NCBI GenBank assembly: GCA_003538625.1
Contig: DPRR01000045.1
Location: 85,883 to 149,882, forward strand
Source: Ignavibacteriales bacterium
GTDB lineage: Bacteria; Bacteroidota; Ignavibacteria; Ignavibacteriales; Ignavibacteriaceae
Direction of reading: 5' to 3'
Length of the DNA stretch: 64,000 nt
Below, in pieces: positions 1 through 9,375 of this stretch. The notes beneath the pieces are model-generated. The model saw only the letters and a program-made list of their open reading frames with translations, was not told the origin of the DNA and searched no databases. Position 1 is the first letter of the stretch. Every line of letters begins with the position of its first letter. A program made the position numbers and the translations under genes.

Positions 1-1964
1 GAGGAATATTTATAAAGTTCAGAAAGAGGAACCTGAGCTTTAATAATCTGAAAATGCCCATCGGAATCCATTCCCAATATTTTACCGCGCTTACTGGAAA
101 TATCACCCATCACATCGCCCATATATTCATCAGGAACAATTACTTCCACTTCATAAATCGGTTCCAACAAACATGGCTTACATTCCAAAAATCCCTTTTT
201 AAAGCACTGAGCAGCAGCTAACTTGAATGACATTTCATCAGAATCAACATCATGATAAGATCCAAAATGCAATGTAGTTCTAACATCAACAACCTGATTG
301 CCTGAAAGAACACCCTTTCCCATTGTCTCAATTATTCCTTTTTCAACTGCAGGAATAAATCTGCCCGGAACAACACCACCCACTATTGCATTAACAAATT
401 CAAAACCGGTTCCGCGAGGCAGCGGTTCCATTTTAAAATGAACGTGACCATACTGTCCTCTTCCACCCGATTGTTTTTTATGTTTATACTCAACGTCATC
501 AACTCTACCTTTAATTGTTTCTCTGTAAGGAATTCTTGGTTCCACAAGATCAACATCAACTTTATATCTTTCTTTTAGTCGTTTTGTTGCTAGTGAAAGC
601 TGTAGTTCACCTTGCCCGGAAATTATTGTCTGAGAAATTTCGGGATCAAATTTTACATTAAATGATGGATCTTCTTCATGAAGTGTATGTAACCCTGAGG
701 CAATTTTATCTTCATCACCTTTTGCTTTAGGAAGTATTGCACTTCTAATCACAGCTTCCGGAAATTCAATCGGGTTAATTATTACTGAAAGATTTTTTGA
801 AGCCAGAGTATTATTTGTATGTGTATCTTTTAACTTTACAACCGCACCAAAATCTCCGGCAGATATTTGTGGAACATCTTTTCTGTTCCTGCCGTTTAAT
901 ATTGATAACTGGCTCAATCGTTCAATTTTACTGTTAGCTTCATTTAATAAATCAAGACCCGCTTTTACAGTACCGGAATAAACCTTGAATAGTGACAACT
1001 CACCGACATGCTGCTCTGCAAGAGTTTTAAAAACAAATAAAACTGGTTCACCATTCGGATCTGGTTTAACCAATACTTTTTCATTTTTACCTGCAAGTTT
1101 CGCTTCCTCACCAACTCTATCTGATGGCGATGGGAAATATGATGCTGCAAAATCTAAAAAATTATTTATACCAACAGCCTTTGTAGCTGATACTGCAAAA
1201 ACCGGTGTTAAACTTCTTCCAAGAATAGCTGCTTTTAATCCGGAATCGATATCACTATCACTCAAAGATCCTTCTTCAAAATATTTATTCATTAATTCTT
1301 CATTTGTTTCAGCAATCTTTTCAATAAGCTGAGTATGATATTCATCAGCCCTGGCTTTTAACTCTGCGGGAATTTCAGCTTCAGTTACTTTTTTGGAGCC
1401 TGCGTCACCGTAATTGTATGATTTCATTTTTAAAACATCAATCACTGTGTTAAAAGTAATGCCTTCTTTAACAGGAAAAGTGATAACTATAGCACCATTA
1501 GTTAGTCTTTCTTTTGCCTTTTCAACTGTTTCGCTGAATGTGGAATGTTCATTATCTACCTTATTGATAATTATAGCAGATGGAAGTGCGAATTCGTTTA
1601 CAAATTTTCCACTTACTTCTGAGCCAACTTCAACACCTTCTGCTGCTTTTAAAACCATCACAGCAGTGTCACAAACTTTCATTGCAGATTTTACATCACC
1701 AATAAAATCTGAATAACCGGGTGTATCTAAAATATTTATCTTTTTATTATTCCATTCTATATGCATTAAAGAAGTGGAAATTGAAATTTGTTTTTCTATT
1801 TCGTTAGTTGTGTAATCAGACACGGTGTTGCCTTCTAAAACGTTTCCAATCCTGTTGGTTTCACCGGCTGTAAACAACATAATTTCTGAAAGTGAAGTTT
1901 TACCGCTGCTGCCATGACCGATTAACGCAATATTACGAATAGATTCTGGTCCGTACTCTTTCAA
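1..1964 (-). CDS. Elongation factor G-like translational GTPase (EF-G-2 type), 3' end beyond window
   Basis: This is a translational GTPase of the EF-G family. 654 codons lie in the window and roughly 40 C-terminal residues are cut off by the left edge (EF-G is about 700 residues). The start is TTG at 1964, chosen because a perfect AGGAGG (1972-1977) lies 7 nt upstream. The G1 motif GHGSSGKTS is near residue 14, the G3 motif reads DTPGYSDF, G4 is NKVD, and the EF-G domains II-V follow. The usual catalytic His of DTPGH is Tyr (residue 84), and switch I lacks the canonical RGITI stretch. Both traits are typical of the EF-G-2 paralogues of Thermus and mycobacteria rather than of the housekeeping FusA. 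It is the last gene of a minus-strand run behind two envelope genes, so its cellular role is uncertain. Translocase activity would have to be shown. Confidence 0.9.
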   Translation of the reverse strand, partial: MKEYGPESIRNIALIGHGSSGKTSLSEIMLFTAGETNRIGNVLEGNTVSDYTTNEIEKQISISTSLMHIEWNNKKINILDTPGYSDFIGDVKSAMKVCDTAVMVLKAAEGVEVGSEVSGKFVNEFALPSAIIINKVDNEHSTFSETVEKAKERLTNGAIVITFPVKEGITFNTVIDVLKMKSYNYGDAGSKKVTEAEIPAELKARADEYHTQLIEKIAETNEELMNKYFEEGSLSDSDIDSGLKAAILGRSLTPVFAVSATKAVGINNFLDFAASYFPSPSDRVGEEAKLAGKNEKVLVKPDPNGEPVLFVFKTLAEQHVGELSLFKVYSGTVKAGLDLLNEANSKIERLSQLSILNGRNRKDVPQISAGDFGAVVKLKDTHTNNTLASKNLSVIINPIEFPEAVIRSAILPKAKGDEDKIASGLHTLHEEDPSFNVKFDPEISQTIISGQGELQLSLATKRLKERYKVDVDLVEPRIPYRETIKGRVDDVEYKHKKQSGGRGQYGHVHFKMEPLPRGTGFEFVNAIVGGVVPGRFIPAVEKGIIETMGKGVLSGNQVVDVRTTLHFGSYHDVDSDEMSFKLAAAQCFKKGFLECKPCLLEPIYEVEVIVPDEYMGDVMGDISSKRGKILGMDSDGHFQIIKAQVPLSELYKYS

Positions 1965-1971
1965 GGGAATT

Positions 1972-1977
1972 CCTCCT
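1972..1977 (-). promoter_or_regulatory. Shine-Dalgarno AGGAGG deciding a TTG start
   Basis: A perfect AGGAGG on the minus strand, 7 nt before the TTG at 1964, fixes the start of the EF-G-like gene. No ATG nearby would give an intact N-terminal GTPase motif. Confidence 0.8.
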
Positions 1978-2005
1978 AAAATTTTTAAGGTGAGAATTAA
2001 TACGA

Positions 2006-2392
2006 TTACTTATTTTTGAAGTTTCTCCAAAATGATTCAAATCCTACTCCGATAGCGTGGATATTTTTAATCAATGGTACTATCGCATCTTCAACACCAC
2101 TTCGGATTTTATTTTCAATACTTAATATCTTATCAGCCCGCTCTCTAAAATCAGTAACAATAGATCTTGAAATTTTAAATTGATCTTTAGCCTCAAATGT
2201 AATTTTGTTTATATTTTCAGAAAGTTCAAGAGTTGATTGAATAAGCGGCTTAAGGTTGGCAGTTAATTCTTTTACATCACTATTAATAGATTGCACTGAC
2301 TTAACAATTTTATTTAAATAATAAATCAGTGCAATACAAAGTGCAGACGCAGAAATAATTAATACAATTGTGAAGATTTGTATTGTATCCAT
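2006..2392 (-). CDS. DUF948-like small membrane protein
   Basis: This 128-residue protein has one N-terminal membrane helix (about residues 5-27, rich in I/L/A). A long predicted coiled-coil or helical region follows (about 30-115) with repeated heptad-like leucines and isoleucines. This layout matches DUF948 proteins, which are commonly encoded next to YtxH proteins, as here. The ATG is 8 nt downstream of the YtxH stop, so the two are probably co-transcribed. No catalytic residues are visible. Function is unknown, with an envelope or stress association inferred only from the partner gene. Confidence 0.75.
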   Translation of the reverse strand: MDTIQIFTIVLIISASALCIALIYYLNKIVKSVQSINSDVKELTANLKPLIQSTLELSENINKITFEAKDQFKISRSIVTDFRERADKILSIENKIRSGVEDAIVPLIKNIHAIGVGFESFWRNFKNK

Positions 2393-2400
2393 TATTCTAA

Positions 2401-2817
2401 CTATGAATTTTTAGCTTCTTTATAAGCATCAAGTCCGGCTTTAACGGAAGATTTGATTCTATCCGCTTCTGTTTCAAATTTTTCCTTACCAGTAGTAAAT
2501 GCATCCGTAGTTTTAACTTTTGCATCTTTAAAAACTTTTTCAGCATCTTTTAAAATATCTTCTGATTTTGATCTTGCATCGTGAATAATTCTTTCAGATT
2601 TCTTCTTTCCCTCATTTATCAACTCACGTGCTTTATCCTTAGCTTCAGCCAGATACTTTTCAGCTTCATCCAGATATTCTTCTGATTTTAATCTAATATC
2701 TGAACGCAGTTCTTTACCGCTTTTAGGAGCAGTTAACAGTGCAACAACAGCACCAATTGCACCACCGGCTAAAAATCCTATAAAGAAACCTTTGGCGAGA
2801 TTATTTTCGTGTGACAT
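2401..2817 (-). CDS. YtxH domain-containing protein
   Basis: This 138-residue protein begins with a glycine/alanine-rich hydrophobic segment (residues 10-28) followed by LLTAPKSGKELR, the hallmark of the YtxH family. The remainder is a charged Lys/Glu/Asp/Ala helix with repeats resembling LEA or apolipoprotein helices (about 40-135). YtxH proteins are general-stress-associated membrane proteins of unknown mechanism. An AAGGAG ribosome site lies just upstream of the ATG at 2817. It heads the YtxH-DUF948 pair, and a gap of 175 bp separates it from the flippase gene upstream. Confidence 0.85.
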   Translation of the reverse strand: MSHENNLAKGFFIGFLAGGAIGAVVALLTAPKSGKELRSDIRLKSEEYLDEAEKYLAEAKDKARELINEGKKKSERIIHDARSKSEDILKDAEKVFKDAKVKTTDAFTTGKEKFETEADRIKSSVKAGLDAYKEAKNS

Positions 2818-2992
2818 GTTAAACTCCTTTCATTTAAAAATTACCTGACAAAATATATCAATAGGGCTTTGTAAAATCAAGGTAAAGTAAGATTTAGAAG
2901 ATAATTTTAAATAATTGAGTCACTATAATTAAGCAAAAAACGATTAAAATCAGTAATTATAAGTTTTAATGATTTGTTATGAAAAATTTGTT

Positions 2993-3961
2993 TTATTCCA
3001 GAACCTGTGCATTTGATTCAATAACAATCCTGCCAAAACGTTTTTGATAAAATAGTAAACTGATAGCTCCGACTAACACTGCAAACCATAATGTAACTGC
3101 CCTAACAATAAATGTTGCCGCAAATGCACTATGCTCGGATAATCCTTTTTGAACCAGCATTAATGTTAATGAACCTTCCGTTACGCCTAATCCGCCCGGC
3201 AGCATAGAAAGTGCACCCACAATGGTTGCAAAACTATAGCTAAAAAAACTCCAGGGGATGTCAATTTTAATTTCAAAATTTGTCAAGATCAGATAATAGC
3301 CAAAGCATTCAAATCCCCAGGATATTATACTAAGAAATGTCATTAAGAATAAAGGACCGGCAGCTAGTAATTTTGAGGATGATTCATAAGCTGTGCTTAT
3401 TTTTTGAATATGTTTAGATAAATAGTTATTCTTAGATAAAAGTGAAATAATTTTTTCAAACAATTTTTTATTTGAAATAATTATTAATCCTAAAATTATT
3501 ACGATTCCAATTATTATTATAATGTCCTTTCCGTAATCATAATAATAGGCACCGGCAAGAGCAAGAATTGTTAGCGATAAAAAATCTGTTGCCCTTTCGG
3601 CAAAAACTATAGGCGCAGTTTTACTTATTGAAGTGCCGTTAACTTGTTTTACCAGATATGATTTTAAAAGTTCACCCATTTTTCCGGGAGTAACACTCAT
3701 TATTAAACCCGACATAAAAATTGAAAGTGAATCTATAAAATGAAGTTTTACATCTATGATTTTTAGATAATATCCCCATTTAAAAAATCTTGAAATATAG
3801 TTCCCAAACGAGAGCAAAAGCAAGATGGGCAATAATAACCAGTTAAAATTTTTAAATGAGATGATAACTTTTTCGTAATCAGCATAAATTAAAAATGCCA
3901 GATATATAATTGCCGCAATAGCAATCGAAATAAAAATTCTATTCTTAATTTTATTAAACAA
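2993..3961 (-). CDS. Flippase-like / LPG synthase transmembrane-domain protein (UPF0104)
   Basis: This 322-residue polytopic membrane protein has about 7-8 helices. Two family motifs are visible: SVTPGKMGELLKSYL (about residue 90) and PGGLGVTEGS (about residue 255). Both are typical of the lysylphosphatidylglycerol-synthase TM domain / YbhN-AglD family, whose members move or modify lipid-linked compounds. The C-terminal aminoacyl-transfer domain of MprF is absent, so lysyl-PG synthesis is not supported. The start is TTG at 3961, exactly abutting the Maf stop codon, which implies translational coupling. The substrate cannot be read from the sequence. Confidence 0.8.
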   Translation of the reverse strand: MFNKIKNRIFISIAIAAIIYLAFLIYADYEKVIISFKNFNWLLLPILLLLSFGNYISRFFKWGYYLKIIDVKLHFIDSLSIFMSGLIMSVTPGKMGELLKSYLVKQVNGTSISKTAPIVFAERATDFLSLTILALAGAYYYDYGKDIIIIIGIVIILGLIIISNKKLFEKIISLLSKNNYLSKHIQKISTAYESSSKLLAAGPLFLMTFLSIISWGFECFGYYLILTNFEIKIDIPWSFFSYSFATIVGALSMLPGGLGVTEGSLTLMLVQKGLSEHSAFAATFIVRAVTLWFAVLVGAISLLFYQKRFGRIVIESNAQVLE

Positions 3962-4540
3962 TTATAAAATCTTTAACAATGAGTGATAAAATTTTGCAAG
4001 CGGTAATCCCACAACATTGTAGTAGCAACCATTAATTTTTTTAATAAAAACCGCACCAAAATCATCCTGGATTCCATATGCACCTGCTTTATCCATCGGA
4101 CTGCCACCCTGAATATAATCTTCAATCTCTTCATTTGTCAGAACACGAAAAGTAACTTTTGTTTTTTCGTATTCGGAAATAGTTTTATTGTTTGCAGAAT
4201 TATAAATAGAATATCCGGTGTATACTGTATGGGTTTTACCGCTAAGAAGTTTTAAAATTCTAAAAGCATCTTTTTTATTTTCCGGTTTACCAAGTATCAT
4301 TTTATTCAGTACAACAATAGTATCGGCAGTAATGATAACACCATTTTTTACTCTTACTTTAGCAAGATCAAGTTTTTCTTTTGATAATCTTATTACTGCT
4401 TTGGATGGAATTTCATTTTTATAAATCATCTCATCCATTTCAACGCTAAAAGATTTGAATTTTAGATTTAACTGGTTTAACAATTTCCTTCTTCTCGGTG
4501 ATTTTGAAGCAAGAAATATTTTAACAGATGAATTAATCAT
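3962..4540 (-). CDS. maf: Maf family nucleotide pyrophosphatase
   Basis: This 192-residue protein has the usual Maf length. Maf proteins hydrolyse non-canonical or modified nucleoside triphosphates (dTTP/UTP or m7GTP, depending on subtype) to monophosphates. Conserved motifs are visible in order: LASKSPRRRKLL at residues 10-21, ADTIV near 71, LGKP near 83, SGKTHTVYTGY near 100 and DKAGAYGIQ near 150. The ATG at 4540 overlaps the 3' end of the SpoIID-like gene by 8 nt and the stop abuts the flippase start. The three genes are therefore likely one transcript. The subtype (YhdE-like or YceF-like) is not assigned. Confidence 0.92.
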   Translation of the reverse strand: MINSSVKIFLASKSPRRRKLLNQLNLKFKSFSVEMDEMIYKNEIPSKAVIRLSKEKLDLAKVRVKNGVIITADTIVVLNKMILGKPENKKDAFRILKLLSGKTHTVYTGYSIYNSANNKTISEYEKTKVTFRVLTNEEIEDYIQGGSPMDKAGAYGIQDDFGAVFIKKINGCYYNVVGLPLAKFYHSLLKIL

Positions 4541-5807
4541 AAATGTTTTTTATTACTGTTCCTGGAAAATAATGAGTTAATATTTTTTTATAGTCTATTC
4601 CATTTCTTGACTGACCGATTGCACCCCACTGACATAGCCCGACACCGTGACCATTTCCCTTTCCAATAATAACTATATCTCGGTCAGCATTAATGCCGAT
4701 GTTAAATAAAGTGCTTTTTAAAATTGATTTATCATCACTACTTCGAATGATACTTCTTATCGAATTTCCCGAAAGAAAAATAGTTTTTTGAACTTCTTTA
4801 CCGTCATTAACAATTATATCAAGTTCGTTTACTCTTCCGGATTCAAATCTTGATTTTACAACGATATCCGACACATAATAATTTGCATTTTCAATGAGCT
4901 TAGCTCTTGATAATCTATTTATAAAAGTTGCTTCTGTAAATTTTTCTGTCCATTCAAATCTTGGTGAAATTTTACAGTATGGATCTTCACCATCTTTTAT
5001 ACTTATCAGATATGGAATGTTCTTTTTACCAAATACATTTTGTACATCTTCAGTCTGCCCGCCGCAAGTTGAATGATAAAACATTTTTGCGGGACTATTT
5101 TCATAAAATAATATTTGGTTTTTTGTCTCATCAACTATTTTGTTAGTAAGTTCAGACTCACCATCAACACCGCCATAAACCTGATCTCTTGTATCCGTAT
5201 AAATATCAAAAAAATCTTTATTCTCACTTAATTTATTATAGGCATAAGTGCGGATGCAAATTGAAAATGCTTTTAGAGCGTTATAATTTTCATTCGCCTT
5301 TCCAATAGGCATTTCTTTTGTCATTACTCCTTTTACATAATCCTCTAATCCAATTTGATTAGTGATTTTGATTTCAGAATCACCCAAAAAAATGTTTACC
5401 CTGCCACGATATTTTTTATTATTAATTTTAATTATTTCTGATTGATCAGCCGGAGTAATTATGAAACTATCAGAGTTAAATTCTTTGCTGCCAATTACAA
5501 GATTTAAACTTGAAGAAGTATTAACTAATCTTAATTTATTACCCGAATTTACTCTTGCTATTATACGATCGTTGACTAAAATATTTATTGCATCATTTAC
5601 GGTAATTACTAAATCAGAGGAAGCATTATCTAATAGTACTCTAATGTTATTGGATTCATCAAATTTAAGATCGTTATAGCGTGTAAATTTTTTACCTGAT
5701 GAACAACCAATTAAAAAAATTAGAATTAATAAAAAAGAAAGTTTTTTGGAATAGATAAAAAGAAATTTAAAAAAGTTTTTGTGGGTTATTACGGGAACGT
5801 GATTCAC
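4533..5807 (-). CDS. SpoIID/LytB domain lipoprotein
   Basis: This 424-residue protein starts with a basic/hydrophobic signal and a lipobox LIGC (Cys35), so it is probably anchored as a lipoprotein. The SpoIID/LytB region occupies about residues 155-420. It includes the motifs VKGVMTKEMP, ALKAFSICIRTYA, FYHSTCGGQTEDV and GHGVGLCQWGA, which are typical of peptidoglycan lytic transglycosylases that act on denuded glycans and of amidase enhancers. The start is GTG at 5807, because no ATG precedes the lipobox in frame. There are no sporulation genes nearby, so the role is probably cell-wall remodelling. It lies 6 nt downstream of a small secreted protein. Confidence 0.88.
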   Translation of the reverse strand: MNHVPVITHKNFFKFLFIYSKKLSFLLILIFLIGCSSGKKFTRYNDLKFDESNNIRVLLDNASSDLVITVNDAINILVNDRIIARVNSGNKLRLVNTSSSLNLVIGSKEFNSDSFIITPADQSEIIKINNKKYRGRVNIFLGDSEIKITNQIGLEDYVKGVMTKEMPIGKANENYNALKAFSICIRTYAYNKLSENKDFFDIYTDTRDQVYGGVDGESELTNKIVDETKNQILFYENSPAKMFYHSTCGGQTEDVQNVFGKKNIPYLISIKDGEDPYCKISPRFEWTEKFTEATFINRLSRAKLIENANYYVSDIVVKSRFESGRVNELDIIVNDGKEVQKTIFLSGNSIRSIIRSSDDKSILKSTLFNIGINADRDIVIIGKGNGHGVGLCQWGAIGQSRNGIDYKKILTHYFPGTVIKNIYD

Positions 5808-5813
5808 TATTGA

Positions 5814-6212
5814 TTATCTGAACATCGCCTTGATACTGCCCCAGGTTCTTTTAACAGTTGAAATGCTGTGCGATACAGTTGTTTCGTGTGAGTATGTAAC
5901 CTGTCCGTTATTATCTACTATTTTAAGTCTATACACGAAAATTATATCGTTTGTTTTATAAGCATTTTGATCTGTAAACGTATAAAAGGAATTGCTGCCC
6001 TTTGGTGAAATTGTTGCAATTTCCATAAAAGAACTTTGCGGAGTTTTTCTTTCGATGATAAATTTCTGAAGATTGGTTTCCTCACCAGTTTGCCACTCAA
6101 GTCTTACATCATCAGCTTCACTTCTACCCTGAAAATATTCGATGTAAGCTCCGGCATAAACCGTAGCGATTATGAGAAATGTTATAACTATTGTTGATAA
6201 TTTCATTTTCAC
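5814..6212 (-). CDS. Small secreted protein with a fibronectin III-like fold
   Basis: This 132-residue protein has an N-terminal signal segment (about residues 1-20, ending near VYAGA). The following beta-rich region has the pattern VRLEWQTGEETNLQKFIIER, then YRLKIVDNNGQVTYS. This resembles the immunoglobulin/FnIII-like modules that precede T9SS sorting domains in Bacteroidota proteins, but here it stands alone with no sorting domain. It is encoded directly upstream of the SpoIID-like gene. I do not recognise a named family, and function is unknown. Confidence 0.6.
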   Translation of the reverse strand: MKMKLSTIVITFLIIATVYAGAYIEYFQGRSEADDVRLEWQTGEETNLQKFIIERKTPQSSFMEIATISPKGSNSFYTFTDQNAYKTNDIIFVYRLKIVDNNGQVTYSHETTVSHSISTVKRTWGSIKAMFR

Positions 6213-6290
6213 GCCGGAAATATATTCCCAATATCAAAGATTGTCAAGCATTATCAATAAGTTTTTTAATATAAATAACAAGTTTTGCCA

Positions 6291-6313
6291 AACCATTTTT
6301 AGTAAAAATGGTT
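6291..6313 (-). terminator. Hairpin downstream of the MATE gene (possible terminator)
   Basis: A perfect 10-bp inverted repeat (AACCATTTTT / AAAAATGGTT) with a 3-nt loop lies in the 177-bp gap between the MATE stop and the small secreted protein start. It lacks a clean U tract on either strand, so termination activity is only possible. Confidence 0.35.
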
Positions 6314-6389
6314 AAGAAATAATTAAAATGATTGAAATTACTCCATCAATTCGCTCTTCTAACCAAAATTTAACAATTCGGTATTCAAG

Positions 6390-7751
6390 TTAATCCAGTT
6401 TAATTGGAATTTTAGTATGCCAATCTTTTGAATTAAATTTTACAAAGATTACTGCGGAATAAATAATTATATAACCCGGTAACGCTAACCAGGCACCCAT
6501 CAATCCTAAATTAAAAACAATACTCAGCAAATAAGCAAGTGGTACAAAAAGAAATAAATTTGTCAGCATCTCTGCCTTCATAACAAATACTGTTCTGCCA
6601 CCGGCTTGCAATCCATTTGCGAGGACAACTCCGCTTGCATAAAATATCTGAGCAAAACCTGCTAACCTTAATGATGATTTTGCAATTTCTATAATGCTCC
6701 AATCATTAGTAATTATTAATAAAACATATTGCGGTACAGAAATAAAAATAATTCCTAAAAGAATCGTATAAATAGTTGCAACTTTTGCGGTTTCAAATCC
6801 GTATAATTTTGCCAAAGTAAACTTACCAGCGCCAAGATTATTTCCAATAAGTGTTTGAACTGCTATACCAAATCCAAAAAGTGGAAGAAAAGAAATGAAC
6901 AATGTGGATATAATTGCTTGAGTAGCAGCCTGTTCTTTAGTCCCTATTATGCCAGTTATCGCAACAAAACTTAAAAATCCTATTAGAACAAAAACATTTT
7001 GAAATGATACAGGTATTGAAATTTTATAAATTCCTTTAATTATTTCTTTATCAATTTTAAAATGCCTGAAGTTCTGGTACTTATTTCTGTAAACAGGCAG
7101 CAAGATCACTATCAAATAAAAAACAACATCGCTAAAAGTTGCAAGTGTTGATCCCAAACCTGCGCCCGCTAATCCCATTCTTGGTAAACCAAATGAGCCG
7201 TATATAAACATATAATTAAATATGATGTTAAAAAGGTTTGTTAGAATTCCGGAGATCATAAAGATTTTAGTTTTACTTATCCCGAAGAAAAATCCGCGAT
7301 AAGAAACAGAAATTAAAAAAAATGGTATCCCAAGGAATCTGTAAAAAAGATATTGAGAAGCATAATTTCCGACTGTTTCATCTGAAGCAAAAAAATGTGC
7401 TATTGGTCCGGATAATGTAGCTCCAATAGCAGCAACAACGCCGCCAATAAGTAATGAAATTATTAGAGAATTATTTAAAGTATTACCGCATTCTAAATAA
7501 TTTCCCTGTCCAAATCTTCTGGCAACAATAACATGAGTTCCAGTAGCCAAACTTGAAAAAAAACTTACTAAAGCCCACGTTGCAAGGACCCCAATTCCCA
7601 TAGCAGCAAGTGCATATGTTGCTTCATCTAATCTACCTACCATAGCCGAATCTACCAGAGATACGACCATCTGGGTTGATAAGCCTGCAATTGCCGGCAA
7701 TGCGACTTTTAAAATTTTTTTGTAGTAACTATTAATTGGCAATAAATTCAT
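6390..7751 (-). CDS. MATE family multidrug/Na+ antiporter
   Basis: This 453-residue membrane protein has about 12 predicted helices in two homologous halves, the size and layout of MATE exporters. The N-terminal motif PAIAGLSTQMVVSLVDSAMV and the following GRL segment match the MatE domain, and the sequence is closest in character to the DinF-like branch. It would use a Na+ or H+ gradient to export organic cations or other compounds, with the substrate unknown. It appears to be a single-gene unit: 177 bp downstream and 345 bp upstream contain no genes. The start is ATG at 7751, immediately before a strongly hydrophobic first helix. Confidence 0.9.
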   Translation of the reverse strand: MNLLPINSYYKKILKVALPAIAGLSTQMVVSLVDSAMVGRLDEATYALAAMGIGVLATWALVSFFSSLATGTHVIVARRFGQGNYLECGNTLNNSLIISLLIGGVVAAIGATLSGPIAHFFASDETVGNYASQYLFYRFLGIPFFLISVSYRGFFFGISKTKIFMISGILTNLFNIIFNYMFIYGSFGLPRMGLAGAGLGSTLATFSDVVFYLIVILLPVYRNKYQNFRHFKIDKEIIKGIYKISIPVSFQNVFVLIGFLSFVAITGIIGTKEQAATQAIISTLFISFLPLFGFGIAVQTLIGNNLGAGKFTLAKLYGFETAKVATIYTILLGIIFISVPQYVLLIITNDWSIIEIAKSSLRLAGFAQIFYASGVVLANGLQAGGRTVFVMKAEMLTNLFLFVPLAYLLSIVFNLGLMGAWLALPGYIIIYSAVIFVKFNSKDWHTKIPIKLD

Positions 7752-8096
7752 TGATGGAAAAATAAGGATAGTTAATTAAGATAAAAATCTTGTATTAAAA
7801 ATAGGGGTTCGGAATTTTTACAAGAAATGATAAAAAGTTGTTCGTAGAGTTAGATGTCCGGAGATAGAAGTTTACTAAAAATATTTGATTGCTAACGGTG
7901 CGTGCATTACTCAATCTAAAGTAATCATTGAGATTACTATTATTTTTCTCCTGTCCTGTCTGTCGACTTAAAATTATTTTAACTTATTTCTTTATTTATC
8001 AATGACTTAAATGTTATTTTTTCATAGGTTATTTATTAGTATATATTAAATGGGAAAAGGGTACTCATATTATTAGTCGGAGTTAGTGACTCTTCT
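7752..8096. other. Non-coding gap, no gene seen
   Basis: The 345 bp lie between the MATE start and the stop of the PEP mutase-family gene. The sequence is AT-rich. It should contain the MATE promoter. I see no RNA gene, convincing ORF or strong terminator. Confidence 0.6.
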
Positions 8097-8966
8097 TCAT
8101 TTATTCAACCCTATTGCCATTTTATATGCAATTGCAGCGTCGGGAATCGGTGTTAAAGTATCTAATAAAATATTGTAAGTACCTTTTTCAGACAGTTCAT
8201 CAGCAACTTTTTTAATTAATGCTAAAGCAGCTTTCATTAAACTTGAACCAAGACTTACGCGGGCAACACCTAAATCCTGCAGTTCTCTTATGGATGGAGT
8301 TACTCCTGCTCCAATTGTAGGGTTTGCAAGAATATTAATTGGAGCGTTAATTTCCTTAACCAATGTTGAAATTGTTTCTCTTTCCCAAACAGGTTGTACA
8401 AATATGCAGTCAGCACCAGCTTCGCGGTATTTATTGCCTCGCTTAATTGATTCAGATAATTTTTCTCTTGGCGAACCCAACGAAGTATAAAATGAATCCG
8501 TTCTTGCATTAATTACTAAATGAAAACCCAGTGAATCAGATAATGCACGAATAGCGGATATTCTTTCACAAAATTCCATCTCGTCAATTAGTACCGGATT
8601 TAAATCAATACTGTCTTCAATGTTTATTCCAACAATTCCTGTTGCAATTATCTTTTTAACAGAATCAATTACTTCATTTATATTATTTCCATAACCGGCT
8701 TCTATATCCACTGTTACCGGAACCTGTACTGCATTTACGATTCCAGTTATTACTTCAATCATTTCTGACAATTGAATTATCTGGCAGTCAGGATATCCTA
8801 AAGAAGCAGCTATTCCCATACTTGTAGTTGCGATTGCTTTATAGCAACTGGCTTCAATTAATTTAGAACTTCCGATGTCCCACGAATTTAACAGAACCAG
8901 AATTTCTTTATCTTGATGATATTTCAAGAATAGTTCGGCTTTTTCTTTTTGCGTAGTTGAAACCAT
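8097..8966 (-). CDS. Isocitrate lyase / PEP mutase family protein
   Basis: This 289-residue TIM-barrel enzyme belongs to the ICL/PEP mutase superfamily. Visible motifs are LLNSWDIGSSKLI (about residue 25), ATTSMGIAASLGYPD (about 50), VTVDIEAGYG (metal and substrate site, about 85), GINIEDS (about 115) and INARTDSF (about 155). Family members cleave or form C-C or P-C bonds of oxaloacetate-like substrates (methylisocitrate lyase, oxaloacetate hydrolase, PEP mutase). The methylisocitrate lyase KKCGH loop is not seen, so the substrate is open. I start it at ATG 8966, where GGAG lies 6 nt upstream, rather than at the longer in-frame ATG at 9017. Confidence 0.85.
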   Translation of the reverse strand: MVSTTQKEKAELFLKYHQDKEILVLLNSWDIGSSKLIEASCYKAIATTSMGIAASLGYPDCQIIQLSEMIEVITGIVNAVQVPVTVDIEAGYGNNINEVIDSVKKIIATGIVGINIEDSIDLNPVLIDEMEFCERISAIRALSDSLGFHLVINARTDSFYTSLGSPREKLSESIKRGNKYREAGADCIFVQPVWERETISTLVKEINAPINILANPTIGAGVTPSIRELQDLGVARVSLGSSLMKAALALIKKVADELSEKGTYNILLDTLTPIPDAAIAYKMAIGLNK

Positions 8967-9375
8967 GATATGCTCCTTTTTTAACACTAAATATAATGCA
9001 TCCGAATTCTCAATCAATAGTCATTAACTAATGCATATATTTTAATATTCTTGGTATTACAATTATCTACAAATTCTTTAAAATATCACAGTGTTGCCGA
9101 TAAATGGCGCTCAGCCCAACGCAGGGGCAAAGATGCCTGGTTAAAACAATAACGGATGATTATGACAGGCAAAATGCCGAACAAAAAATACGTCAAAAAT
9201 TAAAAGTCTTCCGGACAAAAATGGCCTGCGCTAACTCATCGTAAGGCGGGGTAAAGTGCGTTTATCAGTTTTAAATTATTTTGTTTATTTATATTAGCTT
9301 TTTGGGGGCAGGTCATAATTTGGGTTTTAGAGCTTCTATTTGTTTGCCTCTCTTTGATAGCCATTCAAATCCAAG
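8967..9375. other. Non-coding gap with a GC-richer island
   Basis: About 409 bp lie between DUF202 and the PEP mutase-family gene. The segment about 9096-9260 is visibly more GC-rich than its surroundings and holds a 46-codon plus-strand ORF (9104-9244) with no recognised motif. The rest is AT-rich. It may be the remnant of an inserted element, but I cannot identify one. Confidence 0.5.

Noticed and set aside
9096..9260. Integron attC-like site (GCCCAAC and GCTAAC fragments)
   Set aside because: The two core sites cannot be paired with correct spacing or symmetry and no integrase or cassette is nearby.
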